Below, piece after piece: positions 15,626-23,341 of a stretch of 64,000 nucleotides of DNA. A program made the position numbers and the translations under genes. The notes under the pieces are model-generated. The model searched no databases. It was not told where the DNA came from and saw only the letters and a program-made list of their open reading frames with translations. How positions within the stretch are numbered: position 1 is the first letter of the stretch; every line of letters starts with the position of its first letter. The stretch is taken from positions 62,001-126,000 of the forward strand of contig NZ_QLTT01000007.1 in assembly GCF_003269295.1 (NCBI RefSeq), read 5' to 3'. This DNA comes from Lentzea atacamensis. GTDB lineage: Bacteria > Actinomycetota > Actinomycetes > Mycobacteriales > Pseudonocardiaceae.

Positions 15626-16984
15626 TGGTGTGTCTCCTGTTCGTACTTGCGTCGTCGGTTGTCGCGGATGCGGCCGGCCAGTGCGCTGGCGAGTTCGCGT
15701 TCTGCGTCGGTGTCGTAGCCGTTGCCCTGGTAGGCCCAGTCGTTGATGACGAGGACCGAGTCGGCTTCGAGGCCGAGGCGTTCGAGGGTTTCGTTGTGGC
15801 GGAAGGCGCGGCGTTCGTCGCGAATGGACTTGAACGTCGTGCTGTAGTGCTTGGACTTCGTCAGGAAGTGGCCTCGGAAGCCGAGCATGTGCGCCCAGCG
15901 GCGCAGCTTGAGGTCCGCGTACTGCGGGAGGCCGCCGAGGTCCCAGGCGGTTTGGATGATGCGGCGGTGGTGGTCACTGACCTTGGCGTGGTCAATGCAG
16001 AGCTGCGACCGGATCGGCCGGTCTGTGCCGTCCGTCTTGCCGGTGGTCTTGGTGGCGTACTTGGCCACGTAGGCGGCAAGGCGGGTCTCACTGATCGAGC
16101 CGTCCGCGTCCTCGACCTTGTGGGCATGGTTCGCGCGGATCGGGCGGACGTCGACCTGCGAGCCCCACCGCAGGTCGAGGGCGACGCCGTCCGGGCGGGG
16201 AACGGTGAGCTTCACCGAGGCGGCAGCGGCCTTGATGCAGGCGTCGAGGAGTTCGCTGGTGACCCACGACGGGGTGCGGTCGTGGGGACCGTCCGGGCCG
16301 TCCACGCGCACTACGGCGTGGAAGTGCACGAGACCGCGCCGCTGGTATTCGGCGACCTTGGCGTAGGACAGCCGGGCGTGGTCGGCGAACTCCCGAACCT
16401 TGAGCCCTGCGGCGTTGGCCAGCTCGCGGTTGAGCGATGCGGAAGCGGTGCCACAGCGCGCCGGCGTTGGCCTGCCAGAGCACCGAGCCCTCGTAGTCGT
16501 AGCCGTCAGGGTCGACAGCGGTGCCGATGCGCGGGTCGGCCTGGTGGTGGTACTCGCCGCAGCCGGTACACGGGCGGGTCTTGCCATTGGACGCGGTGAA
16601 GCGATTGTGCACCGCGCCGAACGAGGGTGCGGTGAGGGTGGCGAACGCCCGCGGCTTGTCGGTGACCGTGGTCGGGACGCCCTTGGAGCCGCCCGCGAGG
16701 CCTGCGTGCATGAGGTGGTAGGCGTCGGCGGCGTAGCGGTCCGAGCAGGTGGGGCAGACAGCGGAGCGTCGGTTGCCGCAGGGCACGAAGATCTCGCCGC
16801 CGTGGTGGGCCAGCACCTTGCGGGAGGTGGCGTCGTGCAACTGCCACGCGCCGAACAGGCGCACAGGGACGGCGCAACCGTTGGTGGCGGTGACCTTGGC
16901 ACGCCATTCGCGGTAGCCGGGTGAGGCGACCTTGCGGGCAATGCGGTCTTCCAGGGTGGTGTGAGGATTTCCGGGCAGCACCAC
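15622..16984 (-). pseudogene. repSA: RepSA-like rolling-circle replication initiator, frameshifted
   Basis: Two frames together give a RepSA-type protein. The N-terminal half reads from GTG 16984, six bases after an AAGGAGG ribosome-binding site (PGNPHTTLEDRIARKVASPGYREW, then the Cys-rich CGNRRSAVCPTCSDRYAADAYHL). The C-terminal half contains the HUH metal motif (GLVHFHAVVRVDG) and the nucleophile tyrosine region (AAYVAKYATKTT). The frame changes near 16435-16445, between ALWHRF and SLNRELA; one extra A or two missing bases would account for it. RepSA nicks the AICE origin to start replication before transfer. The stop overlaps the xis ATG. Either the gene is broken or a base is misread here. 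Confidence 0.88.
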
Positions 16985-17025
16985 GACAGGCCTCCTTTCT
17001 TTGGCGTATAAGGAAGTGCGGGCGA

Positions 17026-17295
17026 TCAGGTGAGGTTGTGGGCGTCGGTGATGACGAGCAGCGCGTCGAGGGCGACGGCGCGGGTGAGGTAGTCGAGGTC
17101 GGAGCACCAGCGGGCGGCGGTGTCGCCGTCCTGACGCCAGCAGGCCCACCAGCGGCGACCGCCGTAGCGCCAGCCACGCCAGTGGCGTCCGTCGCCGACC
17201 CAGCCGATCCAGGTGCCGTTCACGGTGACGCGGTAGGTAACGGTTCCTCCGGCCCACGATCCGTGGCCGAGGTCCCTGCTCAGCTTCACGTTCAT
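17026..17295 (-). CDS. Small AICE protein of unknown function
   Basis: An 89-residue, tryptophan-rich protein (MNVKLSRDLGHGSWAGGTVTYRVTVNGTWIGWVGDGRHWRGWRYGG...). ATG 17295 is preceded by AAGGAGATCCCGTC, a good ribosome-binding site. No known domain is recognised; the mix of Trp, Gly and Arg resembles small proteins found between rep and spd genes in other AICEs. A long stem-loop separates it from the SpdB-like gene upstream. Confidence 0.7.
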   Translation of the reverse strand: MNVKLSRDLGHGSWAGGTVTYRVTVNGTWIGWVGDGRHWRGWRYGGRRWWACWRQDGDTAARWCSDLDYLTRAVALDALLVITDAHNLT

Positions 17296-17327
17296 GACGG
17301 GATCTCCTTGTGGTTGCGGGAAACGAG

Positions 17328-17370
17328 AAGGGCGGGACACGGTCGAGGGAGTGGGCCGTGTCCCGCCCTT
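17328..17370 (-). terminator. Long stem-loop between SpdB-like gene and rep operon
   Basis: AAGGGCGGGACACGG (17328-17342) and CCGTGTCCCGCCCTT (17356-17370) form a perfect 15-bp stem with a 13-base loop. It lies downstream of the SpdB-like gene and upstream of the next minus-strand gene. There is only a weak T-run, so it may be a partial terminator or an RNA-stability element. Confidence 0.7.
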
Positions 17371-17404
17371 ATGTGGAGCAGGCGAGGGGTTGTCCTGCTC
17401 GTGG

Positions 17405-18214
17405 TCAGGCGGCGAGTTGGTCGGCGACGCGTGCGGCGAAGTCGGCGGGCAGTCGCAGGAGTTCGGCGACCTCGGGTGCGGTGAGGGGCCGTCCGAGTTC
17501 GTCCATGCGCGTGGTGAGGGTGCTGCGCATGGCGGGCGGGAGCCGCAGGCCCGCGAAGCGGTCGGCGTTCATGCTGGTCACTCGCGGGATGACAGCGGTG
17601 ACCTCGGTATCCGCTGGTGCGGCCGGTGTGGCTTGAGCCGGTGAGGCCGCCGGAACCGTTCGGAGGGCCGCGTCTCGCACGGCCACGCAGCGCTGTTGAA
17701 CGATCGGCATGACCTCGGCGAGCAGGAACACCACGACGGGGATGACGATGTGGAGGAACACGTTGCCGGCGCTGACCGGGCCTGCCGAGGGGGACACGGC
17801 GGACCAGACGTTGGTGACCAGCGTCGCGGCCAGTAGCAGCCGCTTGAGCTTCACCACGGGGCCGTCGTGGACGGGTTGGCCCTGCGCGAGCATCTCCGAC
17901 TCCCACCGGAGCAGGGTGATCAGGATGCCCGCGAGGGCCGGTTCCACCAGCCAGGCTCCCCACCACAGTGGATCGGTGACAGGAAGCCGTCCGGCGAGGA
18001 AGTCGTGCACGCCGGTGGTGGTGAACCCGAGGCCGATCGCGAGGAACAGCCACAGCGACCGGGTGACCGAGGTGCGGAACCGGTCGGCGGTGACCGCGTT
18101 CAGCAGCGGATCGGCCGTGAGCGCGTGCACGTCGCGTGCCTCATCAAGCTGGTGCCGCAGCCGCCGCACGGCACGGGTCGGTGCGGTGTTCTTGTTGCGC
18201 TTGAACAGTTTCAC
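17405..18214 (-). CDS. SpdB-like plasmid spread/transfer membrane protein
   Basis: A 269-residue protein with about three to four hydrophobic helices (SLWLFLAIGLGFTTTGVHDF; WWGAWLVEPALAGILITLL; LLLAATLVTNVWSAVS; VFLHIVIPVVVFLLAEVM) and a soluble C-terminal region. The topology and the F-T-x-x-x-G-V...W-L-V-E-P pattern match DUF2637/SpdB proteins of AICEs and Streptomyces plasmids, which help spread DNA along hyphae after TraB-mediated transfer. The C-terminal EVAELLRLPADFAARVADQL could be a small interaction helix. Confidence 0.8.
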   Translation of the reverse strand: MKLFKRNKNTAPTRAVRRLRHQLDEARDVHALTADPLLNAVTADRFRTSVTRSLWLFLAIGLGFTTTGVHDFLAGRLPVTDPLWWGAWLVEPALAGILITLLRWESEMLAQGQPVHDGPVVKLKRLLLAATLVTNVWSAVSPSAGPVSAGNVFLHIVIPVVVFLLAEVMPIVQQRCVAVRDAALRTVPAASPAQATPAAPADTEVTAVIPRVTSMNADRFAGLRLPPAMRSTLTTRMDELGRPLTAPEVAELLRLPADFAARVADQLAA

Positions 18215-18252
18215 GAGGGTTCACCTCCTTGAGCGGGTTGACGTGGGCACAG

Positions 18253-18438
18253 CTACTTGCCGTTAGCGGCGCGATGGAGAAGCCGTCCGAGCAGGAACAG
18301 CTCCACGGCGAGGACGGCGGTACCGATGAGGCCGACGAGCAGCCACATGACGGCGAGGCCGGCGAACACCGTGAGCGCGATGCCGAGGGCACGGGCGGGG
18401 GTCTTGCGGGTGACGGGGATGACGAGCTGAACGTCCAT
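18253..18438 (-). CDS. Small AICE membrane protein (SpdA-like position)
   Basis: A 61-residue protein (MDVQLVIPVTRKTPARALGIALTVFAG...) with one long or two short membrane helices through residue ~55. It lies just ahead of the SpdB-like gene in the same direction, where other AICEs have a small spread-associated membrane protein. ATG 18438; TAG at 18253-18255. No recognisable domain. Confidence 0.7.
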   Translation of the reverse strand: MDVQLVIPVTRKTPARALGIALTVFAGLAVMWLLVGLIGTAVLAVELFLLGRLLHRAANGK

Positions 18439-18440
18439 GG

Positions 18441-18779
18441 CTAAGCGACTTCCTTCCGGGTGGCGGGGTTGGTGCGGGGGTAGTAGGTCTGGTTGCGTTC
18501 TGAGCCGGTGGTCCCGGCGACGACGCCAGCCGCGTAGAAGCGGCGGGACCGCGTGCGGGTCTCCCAGGCGGTGTGATCGGTGCGGCACTGCTCGATCACC
18601 GGGCAGCCCGCGCAGAGCGACAGCGCCTGATCGGCGGTGTCGTTGGTGAAGAACAGTTCGGTGTCCTCCCCCGCGCACGCGGCGTCCACACGCCAGGCAG
18701 GCGGGGTGCCGGAGGGGCCGAACAGGGCGAGCATCAGCGCTCGCGTGCCGACGTAGCCGGGGTGGTCGTGGGGGTTCAC
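18441..18779 (-). CDS. WhiB-like iron-sulfur protein
   Basis: A 112-residue Wbl protein. The four cysteines expected to hold a [4Fe-4S] cluster are present (AACAGEDTELFF, LCAGCPVIEQC), spaced C-x29-C-x2-C-x5-C by eye. The turn region normally reading G-(V/I)-W-G-G is GVVAGTTGSER, so the tryptophan is missing. Wbl proteins are actinobacterial transcription regulators, and mobile copies occur on plasmids and phages. Start is GTG 18779, overlapping the stop of the upstream gene. Confidence 0.85.
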   Translation of the reverse strand: MNPHDHPGYVGTRALMLALFGPSGTPPAWRVDAACAGEDTELFFTNDTADQALSLCAGCPVIEQCRTDHTAWETRTRSRRFYAAGVVAGTTGSERNQTYYPRTNPATRKEVA

Positions 18780-19261
18780 GCCGCCACCTCCGCAGCGACC
18801 GGAACGACGGAGCGGGCCGACGCCACGAGGCGCGCGAGTTCGTCAAAGGAGGCCAGGTCCGTGCGGGCCTCTGCGAGGGTGGGCAGGCCTGGCAGGTTGG
18901 CGAACCGGTGTTCCCTGCCGTTGAGGCCGTCGTGTTCCTCGACGGTGCCGCCCAGCTCGAACACCGAGCCCGAGCACGCGAGGCCGATCCCGATGCCCGT
19001 GCCGGTCCGGCCGGTGGCGGCGAGGCGGACGTCATCGCGCCAGCCGTAGGTGAGGCCGAACTCGTTGCCGTGCAGGGTGGCGGTCCACAGCAGCACGGCC
19101 GCGAACCGGTCGACCGCCGTACCCGAGGTGAACTCGGCATGCACCGAGCGGGACCGGGTGGAGATGACCAGGCGATCCGGCCGGGGCAGGTTGTAGGTGC
19201 GAATGTGTCCGCGCACCGTCCGCAAGATGCGATCCAGTGAACGGTTGTCGTTGGCAGGCAT
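18776..19261 (-). CDS. AICE hypothetical protein
   Basis: A 161-residue protein (MPANDNRSLDRILRTVRGHIRTYNLPRPDRLVIS...). It begins with a helical segment, then beta-rich sequence resembling a small ligand- or partner-binding domain, and ends in an alanine-rich helix. No domain is recognised. It is coupled to the WhiB-like gene by a 4-bp overlap and lies 48 bp after traB, so it likely belongs to the transfer transcript. Confidence 0.7.
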   Translation of the reverse strand: MPANDNRSLDRILRTVRGHIRTYNLPRPDRLVISTRSRSVHAEFTSGTAVDRFAAVLLWTATLHGNEFGLTYGWRDDVRLAATGRTGTGIGIGLACSGSVFELGGTVEEHDGLNGREHRFANLPGLPTLAEARTDLASFDELARLVASARSVVPVAAEVAA

Positions 19262-19309
19262 GACGAACAGCCCTCCTAGAGGTTCGAAGTGGACAGAGAG
19301 CGGAGAGGG

Positions 19310-20677
19310 TCAGGAGACCGCGCGGAGCGTGGTCGGCTCCTTGAGGTACGACACCAGTTCGTCGCACTGCGCGTCGTCGGTGTAGGCGACGCGGACGCGG
19401 CGGGGTTGGCGGGTCTTGGGAGCGCGGGCGAACCCGATGCCGGCGAACTCCTCACCTTGCGGCAGTTCGTCGGCGACCGCGCCGCGTGCCCGCATGCCGT
19501 CCCCGAGGACCATGTCGGGGTGGCTGGAGCTGGAGACGCGCAGGCACACGCGGTGCGGCAGCAGCTCGCGGACCGGCACGGTGTCCTTGGTGGGCTCCTG
19601 CACCAACGCCTCGATCACGTCGTGCGTGGTGCGGCCGGTCGAGGCGATGATCGCGGTCTGGCCGCAGATCGCGTGTGCGTAGTCGGGCTGGTAGGCCATC
19701 GCGTAGCCGATCTCGTCGAAGATCAGCCAGTCGATCGGGAACTCCTGGGAGACCGGAGCCTTGCGGAGCTTGGCGCGTTGCATGCGCTTCTGTTTGCGCG
19801 CCATGTTCGCCACGAAGGCGTCCAGCAGTTCAAGCCCGTCGCCGGGGTTGTCGGCGTAGCGACCGTCAAGAACGGGCTTGAGCCAACCCCACTCCAGCAT
19901 CTTCGGGTCGATCACCCACGGCCGGACCAGACCGGCCCGGATCAGCGGAGCAGCCGCCCGCAGGCGTTGCGCCGGGAGCGAGTTCTTGCCCGAACCGGTC
20001 TCGCCCGCGCGGAGGAAGTGCGTGCCGTACAACGGTTCGCGGTACTCGCGGCCGAACTCGTCCTCACCCACGTACAGCGACATCGGGTCGACGTCGGCCA
20101 CATCCTCCGCGAGTTCCGGTGAGGGCATGACGTACGCGAACGGCTCGTCACGCTGGACGATCAGCACCACCTCGCCAGGGGCCGAGCGTTCAACCGCGAC
20201 CCGTTCGGCCTTGAGGGTGTCCGCCAGGTCATCGACCGCGTCCACGAACGCCTTGAACGACATGCCGTGCACCAGCCGCACCCGCACCGTGTCCACCGAG
20301 GACGACCACGACCGCACCCGGATCACCCGAGGCACCAGGACTTGCCCGGTACGCGGGTGTGTTCGCGTCAGGCCGCACGAGCCCATCAGATCCGACCAGC
20401 GGCGACCGGTGTACGCGCCGGCCCAGCGGCGACGCCACGCACGCAGCACCGGGGCCGCGTAGGTGTCGAAGGTGTCCGGGTGCGCCCGGTACCAGGCGCC
20501 CAGACCCGCAGCAGCGCCACCGAGCACCACGCCAGTCGTGGTAAGGCCGAACTGGGACAGCGACGCCACCAGCGCCGACGGAGCGGCCACCGAACCGGGG
20601 TGACGCACCGCCCACACCACCGCCGCGAACTCCATACCCTGCGAACGAGCAGACTTACCACGGGAACGCTTGGACAT
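19310..20677 (-). CDS. traB: TraB/FtsK-type conjugal DNA translocase
   Basis: A 455-residue FtsK/SpoIIIE-family ATPase that moves double-stranded DNA between hyphae in AICEs and Streptomyces plasmids. Walker A is GETGSGKNSL near residue 230 and Walker B is WLIFDEIGYA; the conserved VIDPK and ASTGRTTHDVIEALVQEPTKD segments follow. The N-terminus has a membrane region (SLSQFGLTTTGVVLGGAAAGL), and the C-terminal part resembles a DNA-recognition domain. ATG 20677 (MSKRSRGKSARSQG) starts the family-like sequence; the in-frame extension further upstream is not conserved-looking. Confidence 0.9.
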   Translation of the reverse strand: MSKRSRGKSARSQGMEFAAVVWAVRHPGSVAAPSALVASLSQFGLTTTGVVLGGAAAGLGAWYRAHPDTFDTYAAPVLRAWRRRWAGAYTGRRWSDLMGSCGLTRTHPRTGQVLVPRVIRVRSWSSSVDTVRVRLVHGMSFKAFVDAVDDLADTLKAERVAVERSAPGEVVLIVQRDEPFAYVMPSPELAEDVADVDPMSLYVGEDEFGREYREPLYGTHFLRAGETGSGKNSLPAQRLRAAAPLIRAGLVRPWVIDPKMLEWGWLKPVLDGRYADNPGDGLELLDAFVANMARKQKRMQRAKLRKAPVSQEFPIDWLIFDEIGYAMAYQPDYAHAICGQTAIIASTGRTTHDVIEALVQEPTKDTVPVRELLPHRVCLRVSSSSHPDMVLGDGMRARGAVADELPQGEEFAGIGFARAPKTRQPRRVRVAYTDDAQCDELVSYLKEPTTLRAVS

Positions 20678-20706
20678 CGCAACCTCCGAAAGTGTTGTGA
20701 GAGAAC

Positions 20707-20751
20707 GGCAACGGCCGACCAGCCCAAGTTGGGGTGATCGGCCGTTGCCGA
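20707..20751 (-). terminator. Stem-loop upstream of traB
   Basis: CGGCAACGGCCGA (20707-20719) and TCGGCCGTTGCCG (20739-20751) form a perfect 13-bp inverted repeat with a 19-base loop, between the upstream small gene and traB. Without a T-run it may be a terminator-like or processing element. Confidence 0.6.
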
Positions 20752-20763
20752 AGAACCGGGGTA

Positions 20764-21081
20764 CTACCGAGGTGGGTGAGGCGTCTCCCTGGCCCACCAC
20801 TGGAAACACTTCTCGCACTGAACGTCGTAGAGAGTCGGACCGCCTACCACCGAAAACACGGCGTGAGAGCAGCCACCACCTCGACGACGATCCGCCTTGT
20901 CCTCGTCGAGCAACACGCGGGCGTAGGACATGTGCGTGGTCAACGTGGCCACCGACCGCGCAAACTGGTCGTGCAGGCCCTTGAAGCCCTCCCGGTGGAC
21001 CGGGATACCCCTGGCCGCGATCCGCAGCCCTGTCATGGACTTGCTGACATCGTCGAGAGCGTTGCGGAGCTGGTGCGACAT
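20764..21081 (-). CDS. AICE small helical protein, paralogue 1 with Cys-containing tail
   Basis: A 105-residue protein whose first ~60 residues (MSHQLRNALDDVSKSM...LHDQFARSVATLTTHMSYARVLLDE) closely match the next gene upstream. It adds a C-terminal tail with CSHAVFSVV and DVQCEKCFQWWARE. The C-x2-C, with the earlier Cys-x-His, could bind zinc. Function unknown. Confidence 0.75.
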   Translation of the reverse strand: MSHQLRNALDDVSKSMTGLRIAARGIPVHREGFKGLHDQFARSVATLTTHMSYARVLLDEDKADRRRGGGCSHAVFSVVGGPTLYDVQCEKCFQWWARETPHPPR

Positions 21082-21093
21082 CAGACCCTCCCC

Positions 21094-21312
21094 TCAACGC
21101 CGACGGCGACGCTTGCGGCGCTCGGCGGCTTCCTCATCGAGCAGCACGCGGGCGTAGGACATGTGCGTGGTCAACGTCGCCACCGACCGCGCAAACTGGT
21201 CGTGCAGGTCCTTGAACCCTTCCCGGCGAACCGGAATGCCCTTGATGGCGATCCGCAGCGTGGACATGGACTTGCCCACGTCCTCCAGGGCGTTGTTGAG
21301 CTGTTGAGACAT
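21094..21312 (-). CDS. AICE small helical protein, paralogue 2
   Basis: A 72-residue protein (MSQQLNNALEDVGKSMSTLRIAIKGIPVRR...) that is a near-duplicate of the neighbouring 105-residue protein's N-terminus but ends in a run of basic residues (RRKRRRRR). Its ATG 21312 follows GGAGGG at 4-base spacing and overlaps the upstream gene's TGA. The ESAT-6-like length and helical pattern are notable but no WXG motif is present. Function unknown. Confidence 0.75.
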   Translation of the reverse strand: MSQQLNNALEDVGKSMSTLRIAIKGIPVRREGFKDLHDQFARSVATLTTHMSYARVLLDEEAAERRKRRRRR

Positions 21313-21578
21313 CAGACCCTCCACTCACGAGACTTCAACTCGATCTCGTACTTGACCGCATGCTCCTTGAGGTCCTCCAAGTCCTTGCGCGCCTGGGACA
21401 ACTCCTTGCGCAACTCGTCGGGCTTGGGCACCCGCCAGTCACCGGGCAGCGCGTTACCCGACTTCATCCGGTTGATCAGCGTTTCCAGCGGCGCGAGCTG
21501 CTCCGTCGCGAAGTTGATCGCGTTCACGAACTCGCTGTACTTCTTGATCGCGTGCGCGTTGTACGCCTGAACCACCAT
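21312..21578 (-). CDS. AICE coiled-coil hypothetical protein
   Basis: An 88-residue protein starting MVVQAYNAHAIKKYSEFVNAINF, with a charged C-terminal helix (DELRKELSQARKDLEDLKEH) likely to form a coiled coil. Its stop overlaps the start of paralogue 2 and its ATG lies three bases after the preceding gene's stop. No known domain is recognised. Confidence 0.72.
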   Translation of the reverse strand: MVVQAYNAHAIKKYSEFVNAINFATEQLAPLETLINRMKSGNALPGDWRVPKPDELRKELSQARKDLEDLKEHAVKYEIELKSREWRV

Positions 21579-21581
21579 TGG

Positions 21582-21977
21582 TCATGCACCTTTCTTCTCG
21601 GACGAATTCGAGTTGTTGAGCGGCTTGAGCGCGTTCCACCGCGACAGCATCAGCCGCGTGGACTTCGGCACGAGCACCGAATTCACCGACTGACGCACCG
21701 CACCACAGCGCAACAGGTGAGATCCGCCGATCGTGAGTTGACCGTTGTCGACCAACTGCACGACCGCGTTCGACTCCCAGGCGGGCACCCGAGAAATCTT
21801 GTCCTTGTCGACCCGCCGAAACACGCGACGAGCCGCCCCTGCGACCACATAGCCGGACTCGCTCACTGCCCGGTTGAGCACTTCGGTCACCACCCGCAGG
21901 TCATTGACCGCAGGCCTCGCAGTGACCACAGGCACGGCAGTGGGCTCGACCTCGTTCCCGAACAGATCAGCGCTCAC
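21582..21977 (-). CDS. AICE hypothetical protein
   Basis: A 131-residue protein (MSADLFGNEVEPTAVP...) starting at GTG 21977. It has a disordered N-terminus and a basic C-terminus (PKSTRLMLSRWNALKPLNN). No domain is recognised; the central VAGAARRVFRRVDKDKISRVPAWESNAV could be a small nucleic-acid-binding fold. It is coupled to the genes on both sides. Confidence 0.7.
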   Translation of the reverse strand: MSADLFGNEVEPTAVPVVTARPAVNDLRVVTEVLNRAVSESGYVVAGAARRVFRRVDKDKISRVPAWESNAVVQLVDNGQLTIGGSHLLRCGAVRQSVNSVLVPKSTRLMLSRWNALKPLNNSNSSEKKGA

Positions 21978-22288
21978 CGCACGTCACCACCCGGTCCAGT
22001 CACGGACCTGCAATGCACCGACCGGCCCGACGCCACCGAGGCCTCACCCGACGCCAGCATCAGCGGCACATCCGCCGCGATCGTGCCGAACTCCTTCCAC
22101 GGCACCACCGTGGACATCTCCGGTTCACCCGGCTCACCGAAACACGTCAGCGTGATACACATGCCGTCCGGCCCCGCCAGAAACGACACGATCGTCTGAG
22201 CGCTTCCGCCGTACCAGAACGGAGTAGCGCCATCACGCAGCGCCTCGATCTCCGCGCGGCTCAGACGGTCACTGTTCTTCTCAGTCAC
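21974..22288 (-). CDS. AICE hypothetical protein
   Basis: A 104-residue protein starting at GTG 22288 (MTEKNSDRLSRAEIEALRDGATPFWYGG...). The centre is beta-rich (AQTIVSFLAGPDGMCITLTCFG) and the stop overlaps the next gene's GTG. It heads the minus-strand run of small genes that leads to traB; its promoter is expected in the 75-bp gap to the divergent gene at 22364. Confidence 0.7.
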   Translation of the reverse strand: MTEKNSDRLSRAEIEALRDGATPFWYGGSAQTIVSFLAGPDGMCITLTCFGEPGEPEMSTVVPWKEFGTIAADVPLMLASGEASVASGRSVHCRSVTGPGGDVR

Positions 22289-22363
22289 TGCACACTCCCA
22301 CTGTTGTTGACGACACTCGAACGGACGAACACCCCACGACCGGTGAACTGGAACGATCACCGC

Positions 22364-22600
22364 ATGGACAACAATGACGACCTCACCCTGATCAGGGTGG
22401 TACTCGCCCCGATAGACGGCCCACGCTGGGACGAGCAAAAAGAAGCCGTGAAAGCAACGGGCGCGATCTACCAGAAACCCACCCACGCGTGGACCATCGA
22501 GAGGCCGGACGGCAAACTGCCCGTCGACACACTGAACGACCTCTACGCGATTGCAGCCGAGTACGGCACGAAGGTCCGCATCGTCACCAGCCGCGAATAG
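22364..22600 (+). CDS. AICE hypothetical protein, divergent
   Basis: A 78-residue protein (MDNNDDLTLIRVVLAPIDGPRWDEQKEAVK...) with a compact alpha/beta pattern reminiscent of small substrate-binding fragments (GAIYQKPTHAWTIERPDGKLPVDTLNDL). It is one of few plus-strand genes in this part of the element. No function assigned. Confidence 0.65.
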   Translation: MDNNDDLTLIRVVLAPIDGPRWDEQKEAVKATGAIYQKPTHAWTIERPDGKLPVDTLNDLYAIAAEYGTKVRIVTSRE

Positions 22601-22850
22601 CATTCACGGGATGCACGGCAGGTGTCAGGAAAAAATGAACTCGGGCCTGACATCGCCGAACAATCCGGCACTGTTTTTGGCATGGCTCAACACACTGTGG
22701 AATTCTCAAAGAACGCAATCGCGCGTTTCTATGCCCGACTCGAACGGGCGGCAGGCCAATCCCCTGGCAAAACGTGGATCTCCGCACCCTGGCCCGACTC
22801 GAAACGGGCGACCGGCCTCACCGGGCAGGGCAACCGAGCACAGTGGACGA
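22601..22850. other. Non-coding interval with two identical hairpins, candidate origin segment
   Basis: No convincing gene fills this 250-bp interval; the 92-codon frame starting at 22622 has poor codon bias. It is less GC-rich than its surroundings and contains two nearly identical hairpins 59 bp apart, GCCCG...CGGGC at 22733-22749 and 22792-22809, both with the loop ACTCGAA(A). Paired hairpins of this kind are typical of plasmid nick sites or iterons, so a replication or transfer origin is possible. Confidence 0.45.
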
Positions 22851-23216
22851 TCAGGCCGCCACACTCACCTGACCGTGCGGAACCAGACCCGCAGCCTTGA
22901 ACGACAGACCCGAACCGGCGTCGTTGGACCAGAACGACACCGTGGGCGAGATCAGGGACACGTACATGCCCTCGTCGAACCCGTCACCGGGGTCCGCAGA
23001 CAAGGTCACGCGGATTTCCTCACCCTTGCCCTGGTAGCCCTCCGCGTTCGGGAGAGGCTTCGCGAACAGCGCGACCACGAACTGCTGCACGCCCTTGTAG
23101 TCGGTCGCCGGCACCATCTCGCCGGACTTGTCGTCCTTGCGCATCTTCATCACCGGAGCCTCAGTGACCATCAGCCGGTAGGACTCCAGAACGACGGGGA
23201 TGTTGCGCAGAGCCAT
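22851..23216 (-). CDS. AICE regulatory-type small protein (SCO3933-like)
   Basis: A 121-residue protein (MALRNIPVVLESYRLMVTEAPVMKMRK...) with a beta-rich OB-like pattern: a transcription- or DNA-binding-associated core VALFAKPLPNAEGYQGKGEEIRVTL, then YVSLISPTVSFWS and a closing GSGLSFKAAGLVPHG. The ending resembles the SCO3933 group of AICE regulatory proteins. Its start faces the GntR gene across the shared regulatory region at 23217-23341. Confidence 0.7.
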   Translation of the reverse strand: MALRNIPVVLESYRLMVTEAPVMKMRKDDKSGEMVPATDYKGVQQFVVALFAKPLPNAEGYQGKGEEIRVTLSADPGDGFDEGMYVSLISPTVSFWSNDAGSGLSFKAAGLVPHGQVSVAA

Positions 23217-23235
23217 GTTGTCCTCCTGTGTTAGT

Positions 23236-23322
23236 TCGTGATAACTCGTGATAGTACAAAGCTAGCACGGGTTAGCACGGCTTGGGATAGTCCGATCGAG
23301 TGAGCTAGCACGGGTTCGCACG
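23236..23322. promoter_or_regulatory. Repeated operator sequences between the divergent regulator genes
   Basis: Two 20-bp direct repeats, AGCTAGCACGGGTTAGCACG (23260) and AGCTAGCACGGGTTCGCACG (23303), differ at one position. Two TCGTGATA copies at 23236 and 23246 lie one helical turn apart. All fall in the 125-bp gap between the 23216 minus gene and the GntR gene, as expected of KorSA-type autoregulatory operators. Confidence 0.6.
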
Positions 23323-23341
23323 CGCTCGATAGAGTGCGGTC

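Noticed and set aside
22622..22900. Possible small gene between 22622 and 22900
   Set aside because: Codon bias is poor, it crosses two perfect hairpins and would overlap the opposing gene; treated as non-coding.
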